Source: a bacterium (lineage in GTDB: Bacteria > JAMCPX01). Taken from it: a stretch of 17,174 nucleotides of DNA. The translations under genes were made by a program, and so were the position numbers. Positions 8,202-15,466 of the stretch are shown here, piece after piece. The notes under the pieces were generated by a model. The model made no database searches. It was not told the DNA's origin and saw only the letters and a list, made by a program, of their open reading frames with translations. The stretch's first letter is position 1. Every line of letters starts with the position of its first letter. Where the stretch lies: contig DAHXOM010000189.1 in NCBI GenBank assembly GCA_027364825.1, positions 1 through 17,174 of the forward strand, read 5' to 3'.

Positions 8202-10712
8202 ATGCCGGAAAATACTGTACCACATGCAAATCCAGACACCATTTACGATAAAATAGGTGTTGCTACCATTGTCCTTTCGTTCCTCGTTATCCCGCTCTTG
8301 AAATTCGGCAACGAGTTTATATGGATAAAGACGACGGTACTGATAGCAGTTACCATGATCCTTACCTTTCTCTGGCTGATAAGGGCAGTAGACAGGCGGG
8401 AACTTATCTTTCCAAAGACATCTCTTTGGCTGCCGATGCTTATCATGATCGGGATTGTGTTCGTGCATCTCGTGCATGTGACGGACATCTGGAGAGCGGT
8501 GGACATGATGATAAGGCTGGGTGCGAACATATTCTTCTGGTTCTTTACCGTGCTGTACGTGAGAAAGAAGAGCCATGTAAAATGGATCATCATTGCGATG
8601 GCCATATCCGTATTTATCGTGTCCATGTACGGAATTATGCAGTTCTACGAGATCCTGCCGTGTCCTTATGATATATACGGAGAGAAGGATCCTTCATCCA
8701 CCATAGGGCTTACCAATTTCTCCGCGGAGTGGATGGTCGGTTTTATGGGGCTTTTCATCTTTGCGTTCTTCATCGAGGATTTCAACATCGAAACAAAGAC
8801 AGCCCTGTTCTTCCTCTTCATTCCTTCATATTTTTACTTTATCCTGACAAAGGCAAGGGCAGCATGGATGGGGTTTATCCTGTCAAGCCTGGTTATGTTC
8901 GGGTTCTTAATATACCAGTGGATAAAGCTCAAGAAACAAAAAGATACCTCTGCCGTACAGTCCGTTAAGCAGAAAACAGTACCTTCTGACGCGGAGGTCC
9001 CAAAGGGAGTTTCAAAGGGAAGGAGGATCTCTGTTCTTATAACATTTGCTACCCTTGTGATAATAGGCGGCACAATCCTTTCCGTTACACATTTCGGGAA
9101 AAAGAAGCAATTTGCATCCATATACTCAACAGTCCGGGATGTAGAAGAGCCCCATACCAATACTATAAAAGATATATACGACCTGCTCATCTCTAAAATT
9201 ACAACGAAAGACCCGTCTATCAATTTCAGGTTTATGGCATGGCGGAGTACCTATGATACATGGAAGCACAATCCCGTACTTGGCGTGGGAATCGGCCAGG
9301 TTGAGGTGGATATTCATAAGTATCAGGTGCCGCAGCTCCGGCAGATCATATCAAAGACCTACCAGGTGTTTTCCGAATCGCATAACGACTGGCTGCAGAT
9401 ACTTGCAGAACTGGGCATTATAGGGTTTCTCGCATTTTTGTGGATTGTCCTGAATATCGCGGTGAAACTCATAAGACTGGCGAGACAAAATGTAGCAAGC
9501 GAAGATAAATTCCTTTTATCCCTTGCAATCGGCGGCGGCATCATGGGTATCCTGATAGCAGCCATATTCAGCTTTCCTCTTCAGGAACCAGCTTCAAGCA
9601 TGTATTTCTGGGGGCTGATAGCGCTGGCTGATGTTTTGTACAGGGGCTTTGATGAAGGAAACGGGGAGGTCAATGCGAGGAAGCAAAAGAGGATTGCGGC
9701 ACCGCAGATGCCCGCATACCTGCTTGTCGTAGATCCTTCTGCAAAGGGCAAAATACCTGTTGCATTAAAACAGCTTGTATTGATAGTGGCGATCACCCTC
9801 AGCGTGTTTTCTGTTTTTGCATTGCCCATTTATGCCGGGCGTACAGCGGTTGCAGAGAACCATATCAAAGACGGCGTTGCGTACAGAAACAGGAGAGATT
9901 TCCCTGATGCTGTCAGGGAATTCAACGATGCGATAAGGCTGAACCCGTTTGAGTACATCTACTACTTCCACAGGGCGATCGTACTGTTCAACACGGGCGA
10001 ACTCCAGCAGGCCATATCCGACCTCGACCAGTCGATAAAGCTCAGTCCTTATTTCGGCCTTGCATACAGGCTGAGAGGAGGCGCATATTTCGCCACGGAC
10101 AATTGTCCGAAGGCTGTGCCTGATTTCGATAAAGCACTGCAGTTCCTGCCCCCGCTCGTCGGTGAGATCGGGAACCAGCTTGTTGCGTGTGATGTCCGGT
10201 TGAATAAATTCGACGATGTCCTTAAAGTTGCAGCCCTGCAGCTGAAATTCAACCCCAAGGACAAGGATGCCTATTACAACATCGGCAACGCAATGTTCCT
10301 GAAGGGGGATTATAAAGGCGCGCTTGCAAATTACGAGAAGAGCGTACAGCTGGACCCGTCTTTCCAGGGCGGCTTGTTAAATATAGCAATGGCCTATTAT
10401 TACCAGAAGGACTTTAAGACCGGGAACATCTATTTTGAAAAGGCAAAGCACATTAACCCGGCAAATCCTGTCTTATGGTACGATCAGGCGGTAGGATTGG
10501 TGCTTGAGGGTAAGAAAGCCCAGGCATTGGACAGCCTGAAAAAAGCTATCCAGATGAAGCCGGATCTGAAGGTATCTGCGCTCGAAGAGCCTTCTTTTGC
10601 GCCGATAAGGGACACGCCGGAATTCAAGAAGCTGATGGGACCTAAACTCATGAACAAGTACGAGGAAATAGAAAAGCTGCAAGACATGATAAAAGGCATG
10701 AAAAAGAAATAA
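8202..10712 (+). CDS. O-antigen ligase/polymerase-like membrane protein with TPR tail
   Basis: This 836-residue inner-membrane protein joins two parts. Residues 1 to about 550 hold roughly ten or more hydrophobic helices. They include a large loop with RFMAWRSTYDTWKHNPVLG and SHNDWLQILAELGIIGF (His394), the Wzy_C hallmark shared by WaaL O-antigen ligases, Wzy polymerases and PglL-type oligosaccharyltransferases. Those enzymes move lipid-linked glycans in the periplasm. The last helix is about 523-548. Residues about 558-800 form at least six TPR repeats (VREFNDAIRLNPF, ISDLDQSIKLSPY, ALANYEKSVQLDP, ALDSLKKAIQMKP), probably periplasmic and likely to recruit an acceptor or partner. AGGAGG overlaps the aspS stop at 8192-8197. 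No glycosyltransferase genes are nearby, so the glycan substrate is unknown. Confidence 0.88.
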   Translation: MPENTVPHANPDTIYDKIGVATIVLSFLVIPLLKFGNEFIWIKTTVLIAVTMILTFLWLIRAVDRRELIFPKTSLWLPMLIMIGIVFVHLVHVTDIWRAVDMMIRLGANIFFWFFTVLYVRKKSHVKWIIIAMAISVFIVSMYGIMQFYEILPCPYDIYGEKDPSSTIGLTNFSAEWMVGFMGLFIFAFFIEDFNIETKTALFFLFIPSYFYFILTKARAAWMGFILSSLVMFGFLIYQWIKLKKQKDTSAVQSVKQKTVPSDAEVPKGVSKGRRISVLITFATLVIIGGTILSVTHFGKKKQFASIYSTVRDVEEPHTNTIKDIYDLLISKITTKDPSINFRFMAWRSTYDTWKHNPVLGVGIGQVEVDIHKYQVPQLRQIISKTYQVFSESHNDWLQILAELGIIGFLAFLWIVLNIAVKLIRLARQNVASEDKFLLSLAIGGGIMGILIAAIFSFPLQEPASSMYFWGLIALADVLYRGFDEGNGEVNARKQKRIAAPQMPAYLLVVDPSAKGKIPVALKQLVLIVAITLSVFSVFALPIYAGRTAVAENHIKDGVAYRNRRDFPDAVREFNDAIRLNPFEYIYYFHRAIVLFNTGELQQAISDLDQSIKLSPYFGLAYRLRGGAYFATDNCPKAVPDFDKALQFLPPLVGEIGNQLVACDVRLNKFDDVLKVAALQLKFNPKDKDAYYNIGNAMFLKGDYKGALANYEKSVQLDPSFQGGLLNIAMAYYYQKDFKTGNIYFEKAKHINPANPVLWYDQAVGLVLEGKKAQALDSLKKAIQMKPDLKVSALEEPSFAPIRDTPEFKKLMGPKLMNKYEEIEKLQDMIKGMKKK

Positions 10713-10724
10713 CGCATGTTAGGA

Positions 10725-10804
10725 TGTCATTGCGAGGAGTGAAACGACGAAGCAATCTGCAGGCAGAGGGATTGCTTCTACGTCAAAGGCGTATCGCAAT
10801 GACA
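10725..10804. repeat. Palindromic dispersed repeat (TGTCATTGCGA family)
   Basis: The outer arms TGTCATTGCGA (10725-10735) and TCGCAATGACA (10794-10804) are perfect 11-bp complements. The inner arms GAAGCAATC (10749-10757) and GATTGCTTC (10770-10778) are also perfect, with imperfect pairing between. The motif TCATTGCGAGGAG...GAAGCAATC is, from memory, a very common intergenic repeat in environmental bacterial genomes. It lies between two convergent transcription units and is followed by a T7 run at 10815-10821, so it could also serve as a terminator for the upstream + gene. Confidence 0.8.
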
Positions 10805-10821
10805 GGACTATGTGTTTTTTT

Positions 10822-10931
10822 CGGATATTCGCAGAACACCTTTTTTCCCCGCTCAAAGACGTAAGCCAGAGGACTTGATACATAGGCTCGTGAGCCTCTG
10901 GCCGACTTTTGTATTCTTGCAAATGCATTTT
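10822..10931. other. Convergent intergenic spacer with second hairpin
   Basis: GCCAGAGG (10865-10872) pairs with CCTCTGGC (10895-10902). An internal GGCTC-GT-GAGCC (10885-10896) can form a competing hairpin that shares two bases with the right arm. On the minus strand this lies about 30 bases beyond the CoA-transferase B stop, but there is no long T-run directly after it. Minus-strand frames here give peptides (FCEYPKKTHS) that I have often seen as spurious proteins in draft genomes, so this spacer probably belongs to a larger dispersed repeat together with 10725-10804. Confidence 0.45.
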
Positions 10932-11579
10932 TTACGATAGCGTATCGGGAATGATCAGCGATGATTCTGTAGCGGACAGAACATCCCGCGCGGATACGCC
11001 GTTTGCAAGCTCCTTGAGTAACAACCCCTTGTCCGTAACATCCATGACGCAGAGGTTCGTTATGATCATGGATACGCATCCGTAACCTGTTGCAGGGTAG
11101 GTAAGTTCCCGCACGATCTTCGGTCTCCCGTCCCTGGTTGTATGCGACATCATAACGATGATATTTTTTATGCCCGCGACAATATCCATTGCACCGCCGA
11201 TGCTCGGCAGCATGCCCGGGGCTGTCCAGTTGGCAAGGTCCCCTTTTTCCGAGACCTGATAAGCGCCCATGATAGCAAGGTCGATATGCCCGCCCCTCAT
11301 CATTGCAAACGAAATATCGCTGGGGAAAAAACTGGCTCCTTTGATACAGGTTATCGGTTGTTTCCCGGCATCGACGAGGTCGGGATGTGTCTCACCCTTT
11401 TGAGCAAATCCGCCCATGCCGAGCAAGCCGTTCTCCGTATGAAAGAACACCGTTTTTCCTGATGGTATGAAATCAAGCACCATGGTCGGCATGCCGATGC
11501 CGAGATTGACACAATCACCGTCCCGGATCTCCGCCGCAGCACGCTGTGCCATTTCTTTCTCATTCATACCAGCGATCAT
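10932..11579 (-). CDS. 3-oxoacid CoA-transferase, subunit B (type I)
   Basis: This 215-residue beta subunit of a family I CoA-transferase moves CoA between an acyl-CoA and a free acid through a glutamyl-CoA thioester. CVNLGIGMPTMVLDFIP is the family N-terminal motif. FFHTENGLLGMGGF contains the catalytic Glu49 within the ENG(L/I)LG signature. The length is normal. The start ATG overlaps the end of subunit A by 20 bases, with AAAGGAG inside the subunit A coding region; an internal ATG at 11567 (overlap 8 bases) is an alternative. This indicates translational coupling and a heteromeric A/B enzyme. It is the last gene of the minus-strand catabolic operon. The acyl substrate (acetoacetate, propionate or another acid) cannot be deduced. 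Confidence 0.92.
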   Translation of the reverse strand: MIAGMNEKEMAQRAAAEIRDGDCVNLGIGMPTMVLDFIPSGKTVFFHTENGLLGMGGFAQKGETHPDLVDAGKQPITCIKGASFFPSDISFAMMRGGHIDLAIMGAYQVSEKGDLANWTAPGMLPSIGGAMDIVAGIKNIIVMMSHTTRDGRPKIVRELTYPATGYGCVSMIITNLCVMDVTDKGLLLKELANGVSARDVLSATESSLIIPDTLS

Positions 11580-12249
11580 ACCGTTCTCCTTTGAGGATCC
11601 TCTTCACGAAAATGCCCGGTGTATGGATTGTATTCGGATCAAGCATCCCCGGTTCAACAAGCTCTTCGACCTCTGCTATGGTGACGGCAGCAGCCATTGC
11701 CATAAGAGGATTAAAATTTGCACCCGTATACCGGTAAACGAGGTTGCCGTAGAAATCGCCTTTGTACGCTTTTACAAAAGCAAAATCAGCACCAAGGGGC
11801 TGCTCGAGTATATACTGCTCGCCCTTGATGTCTCGGCTTTCTTTATCCTTTGCAAGCAAAGTCCCGGCACCCGTCTTGACATAGAACCCTCCTATCCCCG
11901 CACCTCTTGCCCTGATGCGTTCTGCAAGCGTGCCCTGAGGCACAAGCTCAAGCCCGACCTTTCCGGCATCGTACAGCTCTTTGAAGGATTTTGTCGCGGT
12001 GGGGTATGAGCCTATGTATTTTTTTACCCTCCCGGCTTTGAACAGGATTGCGAGCCCGTATTCATTATCGCCGAGCCTCGAGCCCGGGTTGTTGCTGATA
12101 ACAGTAATGTCCTTTGTGCCCTTTTCATAGAGCGCCCGGATCAGGTTCTGCGGTATGCCGGCAAGGCCGAAGCCTCCGAACATGATGACTGCCCCGTCTT
12201 TTACATCGTGCAGCGCCTCAAGGGATGATGTATATGTTTTGTTGAGCAT
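11560..12249 (-). CDS. 3-oxoacid CoA-transferase, subunit A (type I)
   Basis: This 229-residue alpha subunit pairs with the downstream subunit B. Family features are MFGGFGLAGIPQNLIRAL, ISNNPGSRLG, PQGTLAERIRARGAGIGGFY and KTGAGT, the classic alpha-subunit blocks of AtoD/ScoA-type CoA-transferases. The length is standard. The gene begins exactly where the DUF35 gene ends (base 12249 is shared by the ATG and the DUF35 stop, a TGATG junction) and overlaps subunit B by 20 bases. All three are therefore likely translated together. In the operon it could activate a free acid to its CoA ester for the dehydrogenase, or regenerate a short acid from an acyl-CoA product. Confidence 0.93.
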   Translation of the reverse strand: MLNKTYTSSLEALHDVKDGAVIMFGGFGLAGIPQNLIRALYEKGTKDITVISNNPGSRLGDNEYGLAILFKAGRVKKYIGSYPTATKSFKELYDAGKVGLELVPQGTLAERIRARGAGIGGFYVKTGAGTLLAKDKESRDIKGEQYILEQPLGADFAFVKAYKGDFYGNLVYRYTGANFNPLMAMAAAVTIAEVEELVEPGMLDPNTIHTPGIFVKRILKGERYDRWYE

Positions 12250-12791
12250 CAGGCCTCTTTGAAATAGATGTCCGTGATCCTGCCGTCCCTCTGTTTACGG
12301 AACATCACTTTTACATCCATTCCAACCTTTGCTTTTTTGATATCCTTCATCTCTACGTTGGAAAGGATTGCGGTGTCGGCACCGTCAAGCTTTATGTACG
12401 CAACGATGTAAGGCACCTGTTTGACGGAGGAGGATGTGGCAAAGTATACGGTCGTGTAGCTCAGCAGTTTACCGGTGCCTTTCAGCTCTATCCATGCTGT
12501 CTGCTCATAACAGTCCGGGCAGTGTGAGCGCGGCGGGCAGAACACCTTGCCGCATCTGCTGCAGCGTGCACCCATGATCCGTTTGTTCTCCAGGATCTCC
12601 CGGAAAAACCGCGACTGTCCCCCGTAGGAGTACCGCATGTTTACATGCATGGTGTCCGGGACCTGAAGGGGCGCGTCCGGATCCGGCGGTACAGCCATGT
12701 CCTTCTCAAATGCTTTTATGACCTGTTCTTTTTTTACGCCGATGCGCTTCGCATTCCTGTCCGCCCATTTTAAAAACGTCTGCTTATCCAT
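12249..12791 (-). CDS. DUF35 zinc-ribbon/OB-fold protein, thiolase partner
   Basis: This 180-residue protein has an N-terminal helical segment, a rubredoxin-like zinc ribbon with Cys77, Cys80, Cys91 and Cys94 (CSRC ... CPDC), and a C-terminal OB fold (YTTVYFATSSSVKQVPYIVA, then VKVMFRKQRDGRITDIYF). DUF35 proteins form tight complexes with thiolase-fold enzymes: they stabilise Ltp2-type aldolases, BbsAB and archaeal acetoacetyl-CoA thiolase/HMG-CoA synthase, and channel acyl-CoA between active sites. The start at 12791 is preferred because AAGGTGG lies about 4 bases upstream; a TTG at 12815 is an alternative without that support. It follows the thiolase-like gene after a gap of 265 bases, unusually long for this pairing, and its stop overlaps the CoA-transferase A start. 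Confidence 0.9.
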   Translation of the reverse strand: MDKQTFLKWADRNAKRIGVKKEQVIKAFEKDMAVPPDPDAPLQVPDTMHVNMRYSYGGQSRFFREILENKRIMGARCSRCGKVFCPPRSHCPDCYEQTAWIELKGTGKLLSYTTVYFATSSSVKQVPYIVAYIKLDGADTAILSNVEMKDIKKAKVGMDVKVMFRKQRDGRITDIYFKEA

Positions 12792-13044
12792 AGACCACCT
12801 TTCGGAAGTTCTCAATCCTATAATAAAGAAGGAAGAGTTTGATACGAAGTGAAGTAAAACACTTGCGTGCTGCCTGATATGCTTTCATAGTATTCTGCGT
12901 GGACAACTTCTCGTTCAGCATAAAAGAACACATAATGCATATTGTAATGACAATCCCCTTTAACAAAAAGAGCGTTGTTTTACGAACAGAGGAGAAAACT
13001 CTTCCTTCTCTGATGATTTTCTCGCTCACAGCACAAACCTCCAT
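12784..13044 (-). CDS. Candidate 86-residue membrane peptide between thiolase and DUF35
   Basis: An ATG frame at 13044 fills the entire gap and ends in TAA at 12784-12786, overlapping the DUF35 ATG by 8 bases. GGGAGG lies about 6 bases before the ATG. A GTG five codons in also has GGAGG before it. Residues about 23-43 (TTLFLLKGIVITICIMCSFML) could be one membrane helix, and the rest is basic. I know no matching family. The segment looks more AT-rich than its neighbours and is largely enclosed by a 14-base inverted repeat, so it may instead be an inserted element with a fortuitous open frame. Confidence 0.3.
   Translation of the reverse strand: MEVCAVSEKIIREGRVFSSVRKTTLFLLKGIVITICIMCSFMLNEKLSTQNTMKAYQAARKCFTSLRIKLFLLYYRIENFRKVVYG
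12827..13009. repeat. 14-base terminal inverted repeat enclosing 183 bases
   Basis: AGAAGGAAGAGTTT (12827-12840) is the exact reverse complement of AAACTCTTCCTTCT (12996-13009). Reading both arms inward, GTAAAACA recurs at a similar distance (about 25 bases), so the similarity continues imperfectly. No obvious target-site duplication flanks it and no transposase is present. A miniature inverted-repeat element or a degenerate insertion is one explanation; the purine-rich arms could also be chance, although a 14-base match within 265 bases is unlikely. Confidence 0.45.
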
Positions 13045-13056
13045 CCTTACCCTCCC

Positions 13057-14256
13057 TTAGTCCTTATCCCTCTCCAGTACCAGGCACACAGTCCATGCAG
13101 CTCCGGGCCCTCCGATACTCTGCACCAGCCAGGTCTTTGCATCTTCGATCTGGCGTTTACCCGCCTCGTCCCTTAACTGCAGAACGATCTCGTTCGTCTG
13201 CATAATCCCTGTCGCACCGACTGCATGGCCGCACCCTATCAGACCGCCGCTTACGTTGACGGGAAGTTTGCCGTCCCGCTCAACAATGCCTTCATCGATA
13301 AGCCTGCCGCCCCCGCCTTCAGGACAGAAAAAACAGTCTTCATAAGCGATAAGCTCCGTACCGGTGAATGCATCGTGCAGTTCAGCAAGGTCGATATCTT
13401 CAAGGGGGTTCCTGATGCCTGCCATGCTGTACGCCTTTTTCGCCGCTATCCTGCTTGATTCAAAACTGTAGAGGTCTTTCCTGTTGCCGATGACTGCCCA
13501 GTCCAGTGCAGCGCCGATACCCTTTATCCATACCGGAGGCTTTTTGAATGTCCGAGCCGCGTCCTCCGATGCGAGGATCAGCACGGCAGAGCCCTCGGAG
13601 TAAAGGCAGTTGTCGAACCGTTTAAACGGGTAAGCTATCATGGGCGACTTCATAACATCGTCAACAGTCAGGGCGATAGGACTCTGGGCAATCGGATTGA
13701 GCAGTGCATTGTTATGATTCTTCACGGAGACCTTTGCCATCTGAATCTCTGTAGGGTTCCCGTATTTTTCGAGATGTGCGATGGTCGTCAGTGCAAACGA
13801 ACCCGCTGCTGTTCTGCCGGTGGGCTGCTCATACGTCATGTCAGCGGTATATGAGATTGCCTTGAGTACCTCGGGGCTCGATTTTCCTGTTTCATAATCA
13901 AAACAGTCCGCAGACTTTTCAACACCCACGATAAGGCACACATCATAAAGCCCGGACGCAATCTGTGCAAACCCCGCGCTTATCGCACTGCCGCCCGTTG
14001 CTCCGCCCGTGGAGACCCTTATCGCGGGCTTTGGCGCCATGCCGAGATAATCGTGGACAAACAGGTCGGGCTGGAACTGCCGCTCAAAAAAATCATTATA
14101 TATGCCGTACACGACACAGTCGATCCGGTCTTTTGTAATGCCTGCATCCTCGAGCGACATCTTTACCGCATCAAACGCAAGCTCGAAGTAGGTCTTTTCA
14201 ATCCACCGGGACCTGAACTGCGTTGTACCGATACCCACGACGCCTACCTTCCTCAT
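13057..14256 (-). CDS. Thiolase-fold (SCP2-type) acyl-CoA enzyme lacking the nucleophilic Cys
   Basis: This 399-residue protein has the SCP2/thiolase fold: GVVGIGTTQF at the start, SAISAGFAQIASG with YDVCLIVGVEKS, ELHDAFTGTEL (His294), and SGGLIGCGHAVGATG (His344). Where thiolases have the acylated Cys (NACASG in SCP2-types) this protein reads STGGATGG, with Gly85 in the Cys position. The C-terminal Cys-Gly-Gly loop of classical thiolases reads SIGGPG. Loss of the Cys is known from Ltp2-type retro-aldolases, which pair with DUF35 proteins, as this one should. So C-C cleavage without thiolysis is likely. The start at 14256 has AAGGGAG upstream and shares one base with the dehydrogenase stop (TGATG); the longer frame to 14316 would overlap that gene by 61 bases. 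Confidence 0.88.
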   Translation of the reverse strand: MRKVGVVGIGTTQFRSRWIEKTYFELAFDAVKMSLEDAGITKDRIDCVVYGIYNDFFERQFQPDLFVHDYLGMAPKPAIRVSTGGATGGSAISAGFAQIASGLYDVCLIVGVEKSADCFDYETGKSSPEVLKAISYTADMTYEQPTGRTAAGSFALTTIAHLEKYGNPTEIQMAKVSVKNHNNALLNPIAQSPIALTVDDVMKSPMIAYPFKRFDNCLYSEGSAVLILASEDAARTFKKPPVWIKGIGAALDWAVIGNRKDLYSFESSRIAAKKAYSMAGIRNPLEDIDLAELHDAFTGTELIAYEDCFFCPEGGGGRLIDEGIVERDGKLPVNVSGGLIGCGHAVGATGIMQTNEIVLQLRDEAGKRQIEDAKTWLVQSIGGPGAAWTVCLVLERDKD

Positions 14257-15392
14257 CACAGCTCCCTTGAAACGACAAGCTTTTGAACCTCGATCGTGCC
14301 CTGGGCTGCAATCCATGAGAATGCGTCCCGCAGATACCGTTCGACCGGATAATCCGGGGATGCTCCGTATGCCCCGAGTACCCGGCTTGCAAGTTCAACC
14401 GCACTGACCAGTGTTTCGGCAGCATAAAACTTTGCCAGGGATGTTTCTTTTTTGTGTCGCATGCCCTTATCGTGCATCAGTGCAACGCGGTAGGTGAGCA
14501 GCCTCGACGCGTCTATCCTTGCAGCAAGTTCCGAGAGCGGAAATGATATCGCCTGATTTTCCATGATAGGTTTTCCGGCAACCGTTCTCTGCTTTGCGAA
14601 TTTCACGGCCGTATCAAATGCAGCGGCTGCAAGACCGGTAAAGCCCGCTGCAAGGCTTATCCTTGTCGTATTCAGGATCTCGAGTGCGAGCTTCAACCCT
14701 TCGTCTGCCTTGCCCAGCAGGTTCTGTTCGGGAACAAAGAGGTTATCAAGCCTTATGTTGAATGCCCGGTGTCCCCTCAGCCCCATGGTCTGTGCATGGC
14801 TCTCGAAAACAAGCCCCTCGGGCTTGCCCTCGAGGATAAAACCGCTGATGCCTTTTCCGCCCTTTTCAGGGGATGTTTTTGCAAAAAGTATATAAAATTC
14901 CGATATGTCGGCAAACGTGACAAGCCTCTTCCTGCCGTTTAAAACATATCCCTTCTCTGTTTTTGCTGCCGTGGATTTCATGCCTGCGGGATCGGAGCCC
15001 GGTCCTTCATCCGTGAGTGCATAACATCCGACCATACCGTTTGCAAGTCTTGTAAGGTAATTTTTCTTTTGCTGTTCGGTGCCTCCGAAGAGCAGGCCGT
15101 GTGCAAACAGCTGTGCGATCTCAACCAGCGGTATCAGGGCAGGGCATGCATAGCCGACCTGTTCTGCAACAACGCAGACATCGAGCGTGCTGAGCCCCAT
15201 GCCGTTGTAATCTTTTGGTACCGACATGGCGGTGAGGCGCAGGGGGGGAGCAAGGAGTTTTCTTACCAGCGTTTCGGGAACTACATCGTCACGGTCTATT
15301 TTTTCAGCAAGGGGTGTCACCTCTTGTGCCATATAATCCCTTGTCTGCCCCCGCAGTTTTATCTGCGCGTCTGTTAGAAAAACATCTGTCAT
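14256..15392 (-). CDS. Acyl-CoA dehydrogenase family protein
   Basis: This 378-residue FAD enzyme is predicted to introduce a 2,3 double bond into an acyl-CoA. The three-domain ACAD layout is complete: an N-terminal helical part, the FAD/substrate segment CYALTDEGPGSDPAG (about 123-137), TMGLRGHRAFNI, FAKQRTVAGKPI with Gln280, and RVLGAYGASPDYPVERYLRDA. The C-terminal active-site loop reads AAQGTIEVQ, with Gln364 where MCAD-type enzymes have catalytic Glu in YEGT. The other known Glu position (isovaleryl-type, just before Arg244) is Thr243. The base must differ or the reaction may differ. The start at 15392 has AAGGAGG upstream; a frame to 15428 would use a weaker start within the palindrome. 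It is first in the catabolic operon. Confidence 0.9.
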   Translation of the reverse strand: MTDVFLTDAQIKLRGQTRDYMAQEVTPLAEKIDRDDVVPETLVRKLLAPPLRLTAMSVPKDYNGMGLSTLDVCVVAEQVGYACPALIPLVEIAQLFAHGLLFGGTEQQKKNYLTRLANGMVGCYALTDEGPGSDPAGMKSTAAKTEKGYVLNGRKRLVTFADISEFYILFAKTSPEKGGKGISGFILEGKPEGLVFESHAQTMGLRGHRAFNIRLDNLFVPEQNLLGKADEGLKLALEILNTTRISLAAGFTGLAAAAFDTAVKFAKQRTVAGKPIMENQAISFPLSELAARIDASRLLTYRVALMHDKGMRHKKETSLAKFYAAETLVSAVELASRVLGAYGASPDYPVERYLRDAFSWIAAQGTIEVQKLVVSREL

Positions 15393-15415
15393 AACAGCCT
15401 CCTTGTAGGTGCGGC

Positions 15416-15439
15416 AGGAGCAATTCATGAAATGCTCCT
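15416..15439. promoter_or_regulatory. 24-base palindrome, candidate operator of the catabolic operon
   Basis: AGGAGCAATTCA faces TGAAATGCTCCT: a perfect dyad apart from one A/A pair on each side of the centre. It lies 24 bases before the dehydrogenase ATG and about 20 bases downstream of the proposed start of transcription, a position suited to a TetR- or FadR-type repressor. Its RNA hairpin would also be close to the ribosome site. No regulator gene is in the window. Confidence 0.5.
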
Positions 15440-15466
15440 CCGGAAACGAACCTTTTGATTATTTTA

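Noticed and set aside
10713..10931. Possible tRNA, small RNA or CRISPR repeat in the convergent gap
   Set aside because: No cloverleaf, no CCA end and no regularly spaced direct repeats; the palindromes explain the structure.
10719..11079. Minus-strand frames of 69 and 98 codons in the repeat region
   Set aside because: They read through dispersed-repeat sequence and the 3' end of CoA-transferase B, and look like typical spurious repeat-derived proteins.
11467..12009. 180-codon + strand frame over the CoA-transferase genes
   Set aside because: It is a shadow of the subunit A and B genes, which have full family motifs on the other strand.
14257..14316. Longer thiolase N-terminus beginning inside the dehydrogenase gene
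   Set aside because: The thiolase fold starts at MRKVGVVG, which has a good ribosome site and a one-base stop/start overlap.
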